A stretch of DNA of 64,000 nt from Spirochaetota bacterium (GCA_024274705.1 JAJSAL010000011.1:1-64000), one strand, 5' to 3'; counted from the first letter of the stretch, positions 8,300 through 17,988 are shown. The notes: generated by a model from the sequence alone, not told the origin. A program made the numbers and translations.

Positions 8300-9408
8300 A
8301 CCCGCGACGATTTGACAGAAAGGAGCTCAAATTCAAACCTCTTAAAGACAGAAGGAACAAGGTGAATATCCGAAGGGACGCGGTTCCCCCGGAGGGGAAT
8401 GTTCCGGTTGTTCCCGGGGATGTGGAACGTGCCGTAAAAAAAACTGCTGAACATATCCGGAATGCAAGGGCACAAGGCTCCGCCGTTATCCTCGCTTTCG
8501 GTGCTCACACGATAAAAAACGGTCTGGGTCCGGTACTCATCAGGCTGATGAATGCAGGCTGGATTACCCATCTGGCGACCAACGGCGCCGGCATCATCCA
8601 CGACTGGGAGATTACCTTCCAGGGGGAGACCAGTGAAGATGTCCGGGAAAATGTACGGCTGGGAGAGTTCGGCATGTGGGAGGAAACCGGTCTGTACATC
8701 AATCTCGCCATCGCCGTGGGGGCCTGGAGGGGCTTCGGTTACGGGGAGTCAATAGGCGCCCTGGTCTCGGAACAGGGGATTGATATCCCGGAACAGGGGG
8801 AACTCGAAGAAGAAATGCGAAAAGGCACCACGAAAGAACTGTGGAAAGCGGCGGCAGCAGCGGACCTCCTCTCCCTTCTCCGGGAGCTGCGGCTGAGACC
8901 GGGGAGATTGTCCGTTCCTCACCCCTGCCGGGAATACGGTGTTCAGGCGGCGGCCTTCGAATCGGGTATCCCCTTTACCGGACACCCCATGTTCGGTTGC
9001 GACATCATCTATGTTCACCCGGCGAATGTGGGAGCGGCTGTTGGAAGAACGGCGGAACGGGATTTTCTTTCCTTTGCCTATAGTGTAAGTAAGCTGGAAG
9101 GGGGTGTATACCTTTCCGTGGGGTCGGCAGTGATGTCTCCCATGATTTTTGAAAAATCCCTGTCCATGGCGAGAAATGTATGTCTTCAGCAGGACGGAGC
9201 CGTCAATACTTTTGCGATTCATGTGGTAGACCTGGCACAGATGGACTGGGACTGGAAGAAGGGTGAACCCCCTCCCACGGATCCGGCTTACTATCTCCGG
9301 TATCTTAAGACTTTCAGCCGCATGGGAGGGGACATACACTATGTGCAGGCAGATAACAGGGTGTTCCTGCCTGCACTGTACAACGCACTTGCTACTTCAC
9401 AAGAATGA
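8296..9408 (+). CDS. Conserved protein of unknown function in heptose-phosphate cluster
   Basis: A 370-residue soluble protein with no signal peptide. Conspicuous segments are AVILAFGAHTIKNGLGPVLI, LATNGAGIIHDWEITFQG, TSEDVRENVRLGEFGMWEET and GGVYLSVGSAVMSP near residue 270. These look like a Rossmann-type nucleotide-binding protein. I have a weak recollection of similar bacterial proteins compared with deoxyhypusine synthase, but cannot confirm it and assign no function. The ATGA overlap with the kinase-phosphatase fusion means co-translation, so a role in the same sugar-phosphate pathway is likely. It converges with the giant OmpA gene and overlaps it by 17 bp. Confidence 0.6.
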   Translation: MNPRRFDRKELKFKPLKDRRNKVNIRRDAVPPEGNVPVVPGDVERAVKKTAEHIRNARAQGSAVILAFGAHTIKNGLGPVLIRLMNAGWITHLATNGAGIIHDWEITFQGETSEDVRENVRLGEFGMWEETGLYINLAIAVGAWRGFGYGESIGALVSEQGIDIPEQGELEEEMRKGTTKELWKAAAAADLLSLLRELRLRPGRLSVPHPCREYGVQAAAFESGIPFTGHPMFGCDIIYVHPANVGAAVGRTAERDFLSFAYSVSKLEGGVYLSVGSAVMSPMIFEKSLSMARNVCLQQDGAVNTFAIHVVDLAQMDWDWKKGEPPPTDPAYYLRYLKTFSRMGGDIHYVQADNRVFLPALYNALATSQE

Positions 9409-12400
9409 ACTCAACTCTCCTGTTTTTCCACCTGTTTGTTACGTCGCCGTGGGGAACGATGGGTGCTTCCCCGCCCCTTCCTTCGGTGGTAATCCGGTTC
9501 TTATCGATGCCCAGCTCCACCAGGGCGTTCTTAACAGCTTCCGCCCTGGCTTTGGAAAGGGGCAGCAGTTCTTCTTCCTGCTCTACCTTCGCTTTTACCG
9601 GATCGTTCCAGTTGATCATAACCGCATGACCTTCGATAGTGATCCGGTAGCTCGAATACTTGTTGAAGATTTCCGCCAGCCTTTTTAAGGTTTTGTTGTT
9701 CCTCAGGGCTTTTTCGTCGTCAACATTGGAGAAGTCCGCTGTATTCGGCGCGAACACGATGCTGGAAATGATTACTTTTAGCCGGTTACCTTCCCTGATT
9801 ACCAGGACATCCACGGGTATCAGGGTTTCATAGGTGCCGATGTTTCCCAGTTCGTCCTCCACTGTCATAATCAGTCGGTAGTCCTCTGCAGACTGTACCA
9901 GTTCCCCTGTGTCTGAAAGTCCTTCCCAGATGATTCTCCGCGCAGGCTCCCCTTTTCCGGAGTAGCTGGTAAAGATGTTGCCAGCCGGATCGGTAATATC
10001 GATCCGCCACTGCTTGATTTTCGAATCGTCGTCAACGCCGATATTGATATTGAGCTCATCATCGACCCCGTCATTGTCAGGCGAGAAGGGCGCCGGGGAA
10101 ACTCCGAGAGTGATAACCGGCGGGCTGGTATCCAGGGTAAAACCCACCCGGGCGACAGGCCTGTTCCCCTTTGTATAGGAGACTGTCAGTTCCGCTGTAT
10201 AGGGGCCGTTTTCTGCACTGCCTGCGTCTCCCATACCATCCCAGGTAAAGGTCTCTGGAGGGACAGAGGTCCCTTTGAAAGATTTCTGGATTCCTTCGCT
10301 GGAATGAATCAGGCTTAAGGTCCAGCTGTCGATTCCTTCGGTAAGACTCACGTGAGAACGAAGGTCGATGGTGTCCTTGCTGCCATCATTATTTGGTGAA
10401 AACTGTTTGAGCGATGCCGTGAGGAACACCGGGGTTTCCCGGGTGTCGATCCGTATCCCCGGTACCTGTTTCTCCACACTATTGCCCGCGCTGTCGGCAG
10501 ATTCCACAAAGTATACGTACGTCCCGTCGGGCACATGGTTTCCGTTGTCATCTTTACCGTCCCAGGAATAGTCTTCAGCTACTCCCTTCCAGAGCATGTT
10601 CTTCACCGTGTTCCCCTTCTGGTCTTCTATTCTCCCTTCCCATATGGTTTCCGTACTCGATTTCTGCCGGAGAACTACCGTATCGAGCCTTCCGTCACCA
10701 TCCGGGGAGAAGAGGAGTGCATCGTAGGTAATGTCGATTGAGGGCGGTGTGGTATCGATAAAGAACGACCCGGTATGTACAGCCGGAGCATTCCCGTTTG
10801 CATACACAACGCCGGCTGCCCCGGTATACTCCCCGTCTGGTGCGGGGTTTCCCTGGTTGTCCCTGCCGTCCCATGTAACGGATTCCGGCAGTGAGCCTGA
10901 TCCTGTCATGGTCCATACGGTTTCACCGGATTTCGTTTTTATAGAAAGTTCGTAAGATTCTACCGAATCCCGTCTCCCCGCCAGGAGGAGAATATCAAGG
11001 GTGTCGTTCTTCCCGTCACCGTTGGGAGAAATGTATTGTGGTTCCGTTTTCAGGGTGAGGGGTGTATCTCTCGTGTCTTTTACCACGGCCACCCTGGAAG
11101 ATATTCCGGTATTGCCTGCCGTATCTGTAGATGATAGTAAAAACAGGTATCTTCCGTCAGGAACCAGTTTTCCTTCCAGGTCACGTCCGTTCCAGGTGTA
11201 CCTGGATTCAGGAGTTCCTTTCCAGATCGTTGTGTTAATGGTTTTTCCCGAATCATCCGTAATAGTGCCTGCCCATTCTTCCTCTTCACTTCCTGTAAGG
11301 GAAAATACTACTGTATCCTTCTTTCCGTCGCCGTTAGGAGAGAACACCCTGTTATCCGCCGATGCCCGGGCAGCCGGGGGTGTCAAATCCAGCCAGAATT
11401 CGGGAGAAACCGCCTCTGGATTTGCACCTTTTTCGTACACAACAGAGAGTGTTCCGGTGTAGCTGCCCTCTTTGATCAGGACGCCCCTGCTGTTCTTACC
11501 GTCGAAAACGATTTCTTCCGGAACGGAACCTGTACCGGTTATAGTCCTTAAGACTGTCCCCCGGGTATCCGCGACTTCGAGTTCCCAGGAACGTATTCCC
11601 GTATTTTCCTGTATACCCGTCCTGAATATGAGTGTGTCTTTTACATCGTCACCGTTAGGAGAGAATGCCCGGGACGCAACAGAAAGACTCACCGGGGTGG
11701 GTTTTGTGTCTACCCGGAAATTGCCGGTTTTCGCTTCCGCCTTGTTTCCCGCTTTGTCCTGGCTGGTGAGCATGTACGAGTAGCTTCCATCGGGTACACT
11801 GTTTCCATTATCGTCTTTTCCGTCCCAGGTAACATCAGATGCCCTCCCTTTCCAGAACAGTGTCCTTACAGCTGTTCCCCTGTTATCGAGGATGGAACCC
11901 TGCCAGAGATCTTCCTCGCTGGTCTGCTGCTTGATCGTCAGTGTATCCTGCCTTCCGTCACCATCAGGGGAGAAGATAACCTCCTCTACAGAGACAGAAG
12001 CTCTCGGGTACTCAGCATCTATTGTAAGGGTTCCGGTTCGTGCCTCCGGGGTGTTGCCCTGAATGTATACCACGGTGAGTATCCCCTGATAACGGCCGTC
12101 CGGAGCTTTTCCACCGCCGGAGGTGGTACCGTCCCATACAACCTCACCGGGTACTGCGGCGTTGCCGTTGAAACTGGTAACGGTCTGTCCATTCCCGTTC
12201 TGGATTACGATTTGCCAGGATTCCACGCTGTCACGAATGTTCAATTCCGGAACCAGGCTTACAGAATCACGGATGCCGTCACCGTTGGGGGAGAAGTAGT
12301 CCCGGTCCGCTGTCAGTTTGACCGGGGTCTCCAGGGTGTCCAGGATGATGGTAACCGGAGGGGATGCCCCGGGGTTGCCGGCACCATCTGTTGATGAGAG

Positions 12401-14659
12401 TATGTATCCGTAGGAACCGTCAGGTACCAGGTTCCCGTCCCGGTTTCTACCGTCCCATTCGATGTACTCATCGGCGGTACCTTGCCAGGTTACTGAGTTG
12501 ATGATATTCCCTTCCGGGCCGGTAACAGTACCTGTCCACAGGTTTTCCCAGGAGGTCTGCTGGGTTATTGCCATAGTGTCTTTCCTGCCATCTCCGTTGG
12601 GAGAGAACGCGGGGTACACAGGTGTTGCTTCAGCCTTCGGCGGTGTTACATCCAGGAAAACAGGGGGTGCGTCAGCCTGGGGCAGGTTGCCGTTTACATA
12701 GAGCACCGAAAGCCGGGACTGGTAGGTTCCCTCCCGTAACTGCTTCCCGTCGTTATCGGTGCCGTCAAAGGTGACGGAATCGGGGACTGGTACGCCTCCG
12801 CTTAAGGTTTTTACAACGGTACCGTCTTCCCTGGTTATTTCGATGTTCCACCTGGTTACCCCTTCGGTTACAGGTACTTTCAGGGTATAGGGAAGTACAT
12901 CCTGCACCCCATCCCCGTTCGGTGAGAATTCAGAATACTCCACGAAGAGGGTAACCGGCGTGGGGGTGGTATTGATAATAATGTTTTCGATGGCAGAAGA
13001 GGTCGTATTGCCAGCTTTGTCGGTTGCAGACATTACGTACCGGTATACGCCGTCAGGCGGGAGAATCCCCTTCGAATTCCTGCCGTCCCAGAAATGATCA
13101 GGCGGCTTGGTATTGTCCCAGGTAAAGGTGCGAATCTCTTTACCATCCGGATCTTCGATCCAGCCGGTCCACAGGACTTCTTCCGAACCGTCCTGCTTAA
13201 GGATCAACGTATCCTGCCGGCCGTCCCCGTTGGGGGAGAAGACCGTGTAGGGGGATGTAAGATCGAGCTCCGGATATACCGTGTCAATGGATACGGTAAA
13301 CGCTTCCGTTTTTCCGATATTCCCGTTGTCATCCCAGGCTTCGATATAATAGGTATAATCACCGTCAGGGGCGACGGCTCCACTGTCATTTTTACCGTCC
13401 CACCGCAAGGTCTCCGGCACCGGTATGCCTTCTTTTTTCGCGGTAAACCGATCGATGATGTTCCTGAAACCTTCGTTTTCCGGTCTGTCCTCCTTGTTCT
13501 TGATGGTACGGACAGTAGTACCGGTGTCGTTATTAATGACGAGTCGGTATCCCATGAGGTAGCGTTCGTCGGTGATGGTAAGGGGGATTACCAGTTCATC
13601 CTGGATACCGTCGTAATTCGGTGAAATATCGGTGAGGCGTTCCCCTGTTTCGATTACCGGCGGGGTCCTGTCGTAAAATCCTAAGGTGATGGTGGATCCC
13701 AGTCCGATAGCCCATACGTTTTCTCCCAGGTTGGCGCTGGATACGTGGACAGACATGCCCTCCTGTCCCCTTCCGGAATCGTCGCCGTCCGAAGAGGAGG
13801 ATACACCTGTCGTACCAGGTATGTCCGGTTTTTTAATCGGATTGAACGTAGCGGCAATACCGAAAGAGAAGGGCATGGGCCTGCCGGTGCCTTCCTTGTA
13901 CTCCTTGAGATCGAATACATAGGCACCGTTTACGTGAATCATGTCGAACACCGATATAGATGCGCCGGCCTGGATCCGGATATTCCGGAACCCGGGAAAG
14001 CTTATGTCCGGCATAAAAGTAACTGAAACGGGCCGGGTTTTGAGGAGTGTAAGGCTTGCCCCGAATGCCGGAGTAAATGCCGGAGGCCAGGCGAGGTCCG
14101 ATCCGGCCGGTTTATATCCTTTTCCCATGTTGCGGATGACAAAACCCCATTTGAAATCCTGGAGAAATGGAGAATCCGATGCGAGAAGGGATCCGGGCAT
14201 GTGGATAAATCCCGTATCCAGGCCCAGTCCCCAGGTGGAACCGATCTGGAACCCAAGACCCAATCCGAACAAAAGATTTCGGTACAGGTCCTTGGCGAAG
14301 GAGAAATTCACACCTCCAAGAGTGTCCTGGTAGATCCCGGTAAAAGGTGAAGAGATCAACCTCCCGCTCCCGGTAAACACACCGATCCTGGAGGGAATGG
14401 AAACACCGATGTTGATGGCGTGACCGAACTGGTCCAGTCCTCCGAACCCGGCGAGACTTAAGTAACTGAAATCGATAGCAGGATTCTGCCTGCCCCCTGA
14501 TGCGGCGGGATTGAGGGTGTCGCTTGCAGGGGAATAGGTGCCCGCGGAATTCGTTCCCCTGGCGATAAACATGGGGGAGTAGAGCTCCTGAATACCGCTT
14601 TCACCGAAGGTAAAAAAAGCGATAAAAAATAACGTAACAAATACTATCAGTCGTTTCAT
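9392..14659 (-). CDS. Giant envelope protein: outer-membrane barrel + 12 FlgD/Ig-like repeats + OmpA peptidoglycan domain
   Basis: A 1755-residue exported protein. The signal peptide (MKRLIVFVTLFFIAFFTFGES) is followed by about 270 residues of glycine-rich amphipathic strands that look like an outer-membrane barrel of the FadL/PorV or UPF0164 kind. Twelve repeats of about 105 residues follow (about 335-1600), each with an acidic FSPNGDGxxDT-type loop and a later WDGxxxxG turn, as in FlgD-type Ig domains. The last 130 residues form an OmpA-like peptidoglycan-binding domain (TIEGHAVMINW, LSKARAEAV, RRVEFILV). ATG 14659 has GGAG 6 nt upstream; the in-frame TTG at 14671 overlaps that site. It lies downstream of exbB-exbD-tonB. 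An anchor tying outer membrane to cell wall is inferred. Confidence 0.85.
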   Translation of the reverse strand: MKRLIVFVTLFFIAFFTFGESGIQELYSPMFIARGTNSAGTYSPASDTLNPAASGGRQNPAIDFSYLSLAGFGGLDQFGHAINIGVSIPSRIGVFTGSGRLISSPFTGIYQDTLGGVNFSFAKDLYRNLLFGLGLGFQIGSTWGLGLDTGFIHMPGSLLASDSPFLQDFKWGFVIRNMGKGYKPAGSDLAWPPAFTPAFGASLTLLKTRPVSVTFMPDISFPGFRNIRIQAGASISVFDMIHVNGAYVFDLKEYKEGTGRPMPFSFGIAATFNPIKKPDIPGTTGVSSSSDGDDSGRGQEGMSVHVSSANLGENVWAIGLGSTITLGFYDRTPPVIETGERLTDISPNYDGIQDELVIPLTITDERYLMGYRLVINNDTGTTVRTIKNKEDRPENEGFRNIIDRFTAKKEGIPVPETLRWDGKNDSGAVAPDGDYTYYIEAWDDNGNIGKTEAFTVSIDTVYPELDLTSPYTVFSPNGDGRQDTLILKQDGSEEVLWTGWIEDPDGKEIRTFTWDNTKPPDHFWDGRNSKGILPPDGVYRYVMSATDKAGNTTSSAIENIIINTTPTPVTLFVEYSEFSPNGDGVQDVLPYTLKVPVTEGVTRWNIEITREDGTVVKTLSGGVPVPDSVTFDGTDNDGKQLREGTYQSRLSVLYVNGNLPQADAPPVFLDVTPPKAEATPVYPAFSPNGDGRKDTMAITQQTSWENLWTGTVTGPEGNIINSVTWQGTADEYIEWDGRNRDGNLVPDGSYGYILSSTDGAGNPGASPPVTIILDTLETPVKLTADRDYFSPNGDGIRDSVSLVPELNIRDSVESWQIVIQNGNGQTVTSFNGNAAVPGEVVWDGTTSGGGKAPDGRYQGILTVVYIQGNTPEARTGTLTIDAEYPRASVSVEEVIFSPDGDGRQDTLTIKQQTSEEDLWQGSILDNRGTAVRTLFWKGRASDVTWDGKDDNGNSVPDGSYSYMLTSQDKAGNKAEAKTGNFRVDTKPTPVSLSVASRAFSPNGDDVKDTLIFRTGIQENTGIRSWELEVADTRGTVLRTITGTGSVPEEIVFDGKNSRGVLIKEGSYTGTLSVVYEKGANPEAVSPEFWLDLTPPAARASADNRVFSPNGDGKKDTVVFSLTGSEEEEWAGTITDDSGKTINTTIWKGTPESRYTWNGRDLEGKLVPDGRYLFLLSSTDTAGNTGISSRVAVVKDTRDTPLTLKTEPQYISPNGDGKNDTLDILLLAGRRDSVESYELSIKTKSGETVWTMTGSGSLPESVTWDGRDNQGNPAPDGEYTGAAGVVYANGNAPAVHTGSFFIDTTPPSIDITYDALLFSPDGDGRLDTVVLRQKSSTETIWEGRIEDQKGNTVKNMLWKGVAEDYSWDGKDDNGNHVPDGTYVYFVESADSAGNSVEKQVPGIRIDTRETPVFLTASLKQFSPNNDGSKDTIDLRSHVSLTEGIDSWTLSLIHSSEGIQKSFKGTSVPPETFTWDGMGDAGSAENGPYTAELTVSYTKGNRPVARVGFTLDTSPPVITLGVSPAPFSPDNDGVDDELNINIGVDDDSKIKQWRIDITDPAGNIFTSYSGKGEPARRIIWEGLSDTGELVQSAEDYRLIMTVEDELGNIGTYETLIPVDVLVIREGNRLKVIISSIVFAPNTADFSNVDDEKALRNNKTLKRLAEIFNKYSSYRITIEGHAVMINWNDPVKAKVEQEEELLPLSKARAEAVKNALVELGIDKNRITTEGRGGEAPIVPHGDVTNRWKNRRVEFILVK
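10050..13635 (-). repeat. Twelve ~316-bp tandem coding repeats (Ig-like modules)
   Basis: Acidic-loop codons recur at about 13610, 13225, 12915, 12600, 12285, 11965, 11650, 11335, 11020, 10700, 10388 and 10068, a steady spacing of 310-400 bp (about 105 residues). Each encodes a variant of SPNGDGxxDT (SPNYDG, SPDGDG, SPNNDG and SPDNDG also occur). Alternate modules resemble each other more than their direct neighbours, for example in ending with a WxGxxxDG or WDGxxDNG pattern, which suggests growth by two-module duplication. The Asp/Asn loops look calcium-binding, which is inference. Confidence 0.75.
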
Positions 14660-14680
14660 ACAATGCTCCAATCAAAACCC

Positions 14681-15430
14681 CTACTGTACTTTGTAGGTAA
14701 ATGTGCCAATAATCCGTTCCGAACCGGTGGGGTTCGAAAACTTCCAATTCCAAACAGAAGCTATGAGAAGGTTATCCAGTTGGGGATAACCTGATGACTT
14801 GTCCAGGTTCACTTTCTCTACTGAACCGTCGGGAGCAAGGATAAACGAGAGAGTTACTTCCGCCTTCCTGTCCTCCAGGACAATCCAGTCCGGCGGGATA
14901 ACGGGAAGACGAAAGTTCGGTTTTGCCCGGTCCGACCGGTTTCCCATGATGATGGTGTACTCTCCGAACCGGTCGGACTCGGAATAGATGTGCTGATCCT
15001 GCACCTCCGGTGCCTGCTGCGGCTAAGGAGGGACATACGATCCTTCTCTGTTCTCCTGAGGTTCCGCCTGGTTCCGGGAAACAGTCTGGTCATCCGTTAA
15101 AGAGCGCTCTTCCTTTGCCTGCTGCTCAGCTTCTCCTGAAACCGGTTCTTCCCTGTTCCCCGGCTTTTCCTCAGAAACCGGGTCCGTATCCGGGTCCGGC
15201 AGTTCTTCTATTTCCGGCCCTTCCACCGGTACACCTTCCACCCGTGCAGGATCGGGAAAGGACGTGTAGTCGCTTAAGGTGACATTCAGGGGACCGAAAA
15301 GTTCTCCCTCGGTTTCCCTCTGTACGAGCCCGGAGAGTCCTATTGTCAGAAATACAACCGCATGCACTCCCAGGGCATATCCGAAGCTCATGAGCAAACG
15401 TTTCCGGTCCTGTTTTTTAGCCGGATTCAT
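14681..15430 (-). pseudogene. tonB: tonB interrupted by one in-frame UAG
   Basis: A 249-codon TonB-like gene. It has a transmembrane anchor near residues 15-35, a proline/glutamate-rich periplasmic linker, and a C-terminal TonB domain (AEVTLSFILAPDGSVEKV ... VWNWKFSNP). A single TAG at 15025-15023 (codon 136) follows YVPP in the linker, and reading continues in the same frame as PQQAPEVQDQ, so CAG to TAG is the simplest origin. ATG 15430 follows GAGGAG and overlaps exbD by 14 nt. If the stop is respected, the membrane anchor is severed from the receptor-interacting domain. No other lesion is seen. The gene belongs to an exbB-exbD-tonB operon energising outer-membrane transport. Confidence 0.85.
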
Positions 15431-15857
15431 CTGGCTCCTCTCCGGCAAGGTTCCGGGTTTTCAGATTCACATCTTTGAATCCGTTTTTTCGCAGTTCATC
15501 CAGCACCTCTATCATCAGGCTGTATGGAATTTCTCTATCCCCTTCCAGGATGATGGTCCGCTCTACTTCAGGGTCTTCTGCGGAAACTTCGCTGATCTGT
15601 CTGAGCCGTTCGCCTAAAGCGGGGAGATCGAGCCGCTCCTTGTTCAGGTAGAGTTCTTCCCGGGATTTGACTGTTACCACGATTTTCGACATAACCACAG
15701 GTTCTGCCGTAGTGGAAGAGGGGAAGGTCAGACCGATACCGGGTGTTACGATAAATGTAGTGGAAACCATAAAAAACACCACCAGCTGGAAGACGACATC
15801 GATCATGGGAACCAGATCGACGGTAGCCTGGGGCTTGAGTCTCCGCTGAAATTTCAT
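15417..15857 (-). CDS. exbD: Biopolymer transport protein ExbD/TolR
   Basis: Inner-membrane subunit of the proton-driven ExbBD motor, 146 residues. A short cytoplasmic N-terminus is followed by one transmembrane helix starting VDLVPMIDVVFQLVVFFMV, which carries the conserved proton-path aspartate (MID). A periplasmic domain of the ExbD/TolR type follows, with VTVKSREELYLN and IILEGDREIPYS. It overlaps exbB by 4 nt and tonB by 14 nt, so all three are co-translated. Intact. Confidence 0.92.
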   Translation of the reverse strand: MKFQRRLKPQATVDLVPMIDVVFQLVVFFMVSTTFIVTPGIGLTFPSSTTAEPVVMSKIVVTVKSREELYLNKERLDLPALGERLRQISEVSAEDPEVERTIILEGDREIPYSLMIEVLDELRKNGFKDVNLKTRNLAGEEPDESG

Positions 15858-16468
15858 GTGCTTTTTCCCCCGCCTAAATAGAGGACCAGTTCGTTTGCAC
15901 GATTTTCCAACCGTATGATGATGTGGTTCACCTTGCTTACCAGGTAATTATAAAACACGATGGTGGGAACGGATACGATAATACCGCCGGCAGTGGTTAT
16001 CAGAGCTTCCGAGATACCTTTCGCCAGAATGCTCGGGTCCCCCACAGAACCGAATTTACCCAGGACACCGAAGGCTTCGATGTTTCCGGTAACGGTACCC
16101 AGAAGGCCCAGGAGGGGAGCAATATGGGCCACCGTTCCCAGGGCGGAAAGAAACCGTTCCAGCCTGGGTATTTCCTGGTTTGCCGCATCCATGATCATTT
16201 CTTTCTGTATGGGTGTAGGTTGGTTTCTGTGATCGATACCCACCTTCATGAGGTTTGTAATAGGGTAGGGGTTGTTGTAGCATATGGATAAAGCTTCGTC
16301 GAAATGGCCTTTTTCCAGGGCCGATTTCAGGCGGGAGATCAGCCTGTCCTCATCCACCCTGATCTTCCGGAAAAACAGCAGCCGTTCGATAATGATAGCA
16401 GTGGCAACTACGGACAAACCTAATATGATCCAGAGAATAGGACCGCCTTTCTGTAAAATGCCTATCAT
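15854..16468 (-). CDS. exbB: MotA/TolQ/ExbB-family proton channel protein
   Basis: Inner-membrane motor subunit, 204 residues, with three transmembrane segments: residues about 8-30, 105-130 (VAHIAPLLGLLGTVTGNI) and 145-170 (ALITTAGGIIVSVPTIVFYN). The GLLGTV and TTAGGI motifs are characteristic of ExbB and TolQ. It forms a pentameric channel with ExbD that uses proton-motive force to drive TonB. ATG 16468 has AAAGGAG upstream. The partner gene tonB is nonsense-interrupted, which is odd for an otherwise intact motor. Confidence 0.92.
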   Translation of the reverse strand: MIGILQKGGPILWIILGLSVVATAIIIERLLFFRKIRVDEDRLISRLKSALEKGHFDEALSICYNNPYPITNLMKVGIDHRNQPTPIQKEMIMDAANQEIPRLERFLSALGTVAHIAPLLGLLGTVTGNIEAFGVLGKFGSVGDPSILAKGISEALITTAGGIIVSVPTIVFYNYLVSKVNHIIIRLENRANELVLYLGGGKST

Positions 16469-16581
16469 ATGTGCTCCTTTATGCAGAAAATATATACTCT
16501 TTTGCTCTTATTTTCCGCTCGATACAAACGTTTGGTATGCTGAATCGATTTCGAGATAATCGTACTCTCAATTACAACTCC

Positions 16582-17988
16582 TTACATAACCATGTCGTAC
16601 TGCCTTTTCAGCTTTATGATGTCCTTCTGAGGACCCAGCAGTGTAAGGAACCCGCCCCTTCTCTTAAGATCGATGCTCAGGTGGAGGAGATACGTGATGC
16701 TTTCCTGGTCGATTTTCTTTACCCTGCCCAGGTCGATGGTGATATCATACACGCCGCGTTCGGAGAGGGCGTTTATGAGAAGAGAGAGGCTGTCCAGATT
16801 GTCCAGAAGGAGTTCTCCCTGGAGGATAAACTTTCCGGGATGACCGCTGTCAATGACGATCCCTAAGGGATGGGACCAGGTCTTCTTCTTTTCCTTCTTT
16901 TTTTTATTCCTGATAACCGAATCGAGCATGGCATTGGTGTGGCGCAGCCGCTGTACGAGTCCGCGGGTCACTTCGAAAAACCATCCGGGGATGTTGTACA
17001 TATTCTTATAGAATTCCTGGGTTTCAATGATATACACATTGCTGGACTGGACTGCCCGGACATTGGCGGACCGTGTCCCCTCCTTGATCAGGGACATTTC
17101 TCCGATGACATCACCTGGTTCGGCGGTTCCCAGGATCACCTCAGTACTGTTTACCTTCCTGAAGATCTCCAGTTTTCCCGTCTTTACCACGTACATGGTG
17201 TTTTCAAGTTCACCCTGACGGATGAGGAAATCTCCTTCTGAAAGCCGTTTTACCGGCGTCGGTGTCCTGGAAAGGATGCTTAGAATTCCCTTTATGGAAA
17301 GCACCTTGCTCCTGATAAGCTGGATATTTTCGATTTTGATGCTTTTTTCTCCGGATCCCGGATGCTGGGTCAGTTCGAAAAGGTAACTCAACCCGGCGTT
17401 GTCGATATCGATGATTTCTGAAAAGTCGAGAACGATTTCATTGATGTTCTTAAGACGCAGTTCCCGGATCCTGAGCTTCAGGGGCTCTATGGCATCACTG
17501 GTGAGGGATCCCTGGAGATACAGCCTTCCGGGGTCGAGTTCCGGGGAAACCTGTATCCGGAAGACGGCTTGAGCATCGTTTTCCTTTTCCTGTTCTTTTT
17601 CCCGGGTTCCTTTCTCAGCTACAAGGTACCCTCCCACCTGGGCAGTTGTTTTGCGGATACGTTCTACCAGAACTTTAGCAATACTGATGGCCCACTCGGA
17701 AATCCCCTGGTTTTCCGCGTTCAGGACCTCGGAAGTGACCATGCTGGCAGTAACCGGTTCTACTACAACAACCGTAGCGGACCGGGGCACGCCGGAGAGG
17801 AACGACATCTCCCCAACGTAGCTCCCCTTGCCGAGGAGGGTGAAGGGGATCGTTTTTCCCTTCCGGGATATGAATACTTTTACCTTTCCCGACCTGATGA
17901 TATACATCTCCCTGGAAGTGTCGCCCTCCCGGAACAGGATATGACCAGCTTAGAATCGTACCAACCGTGTCTGTTTAAGTTCAGTCAT
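16582..17988 (-). pseudogene. Tandem cyclic-nucleotide-binding / STAS protein with in-frame UAA at codon 13
   Basis: A 468-codon regulator-like protein. It comprises a cNMP-binding fold (about residues 10-130, with GKGSYVGEMSFLSG), a STAS-like segment (about 165-250), a second cNMP domain (about 255-360, GTAEPGDVIGEMSLIKEG) and a final STAS-like segment (about 390-468, ITIDLGRVKKIDQESI). No DNA-binding or enzymatic domain is visible. The ATG at 17988 opens MTELKQTRLVRF, then TAA at 17952-17950, and the frame continues AGHILFREGDTSREMYIIRSG, the expected first cNMP strand. AAA, GAA or CAA to TAA would explain it. Initiation at a later codon (17907) would lose the first strands. No Shine-Dalgarno precedes 17988, and TACACT lies 8 nt upstream. 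Confidence 0.78.

Noticed and set aside
10050-13635. The 316-bp periodicity as a CRISPR or DNA-level repeat array
   Set aside because: The unit is a protein module with divergent DNA, and codon frame is preserved throughout.
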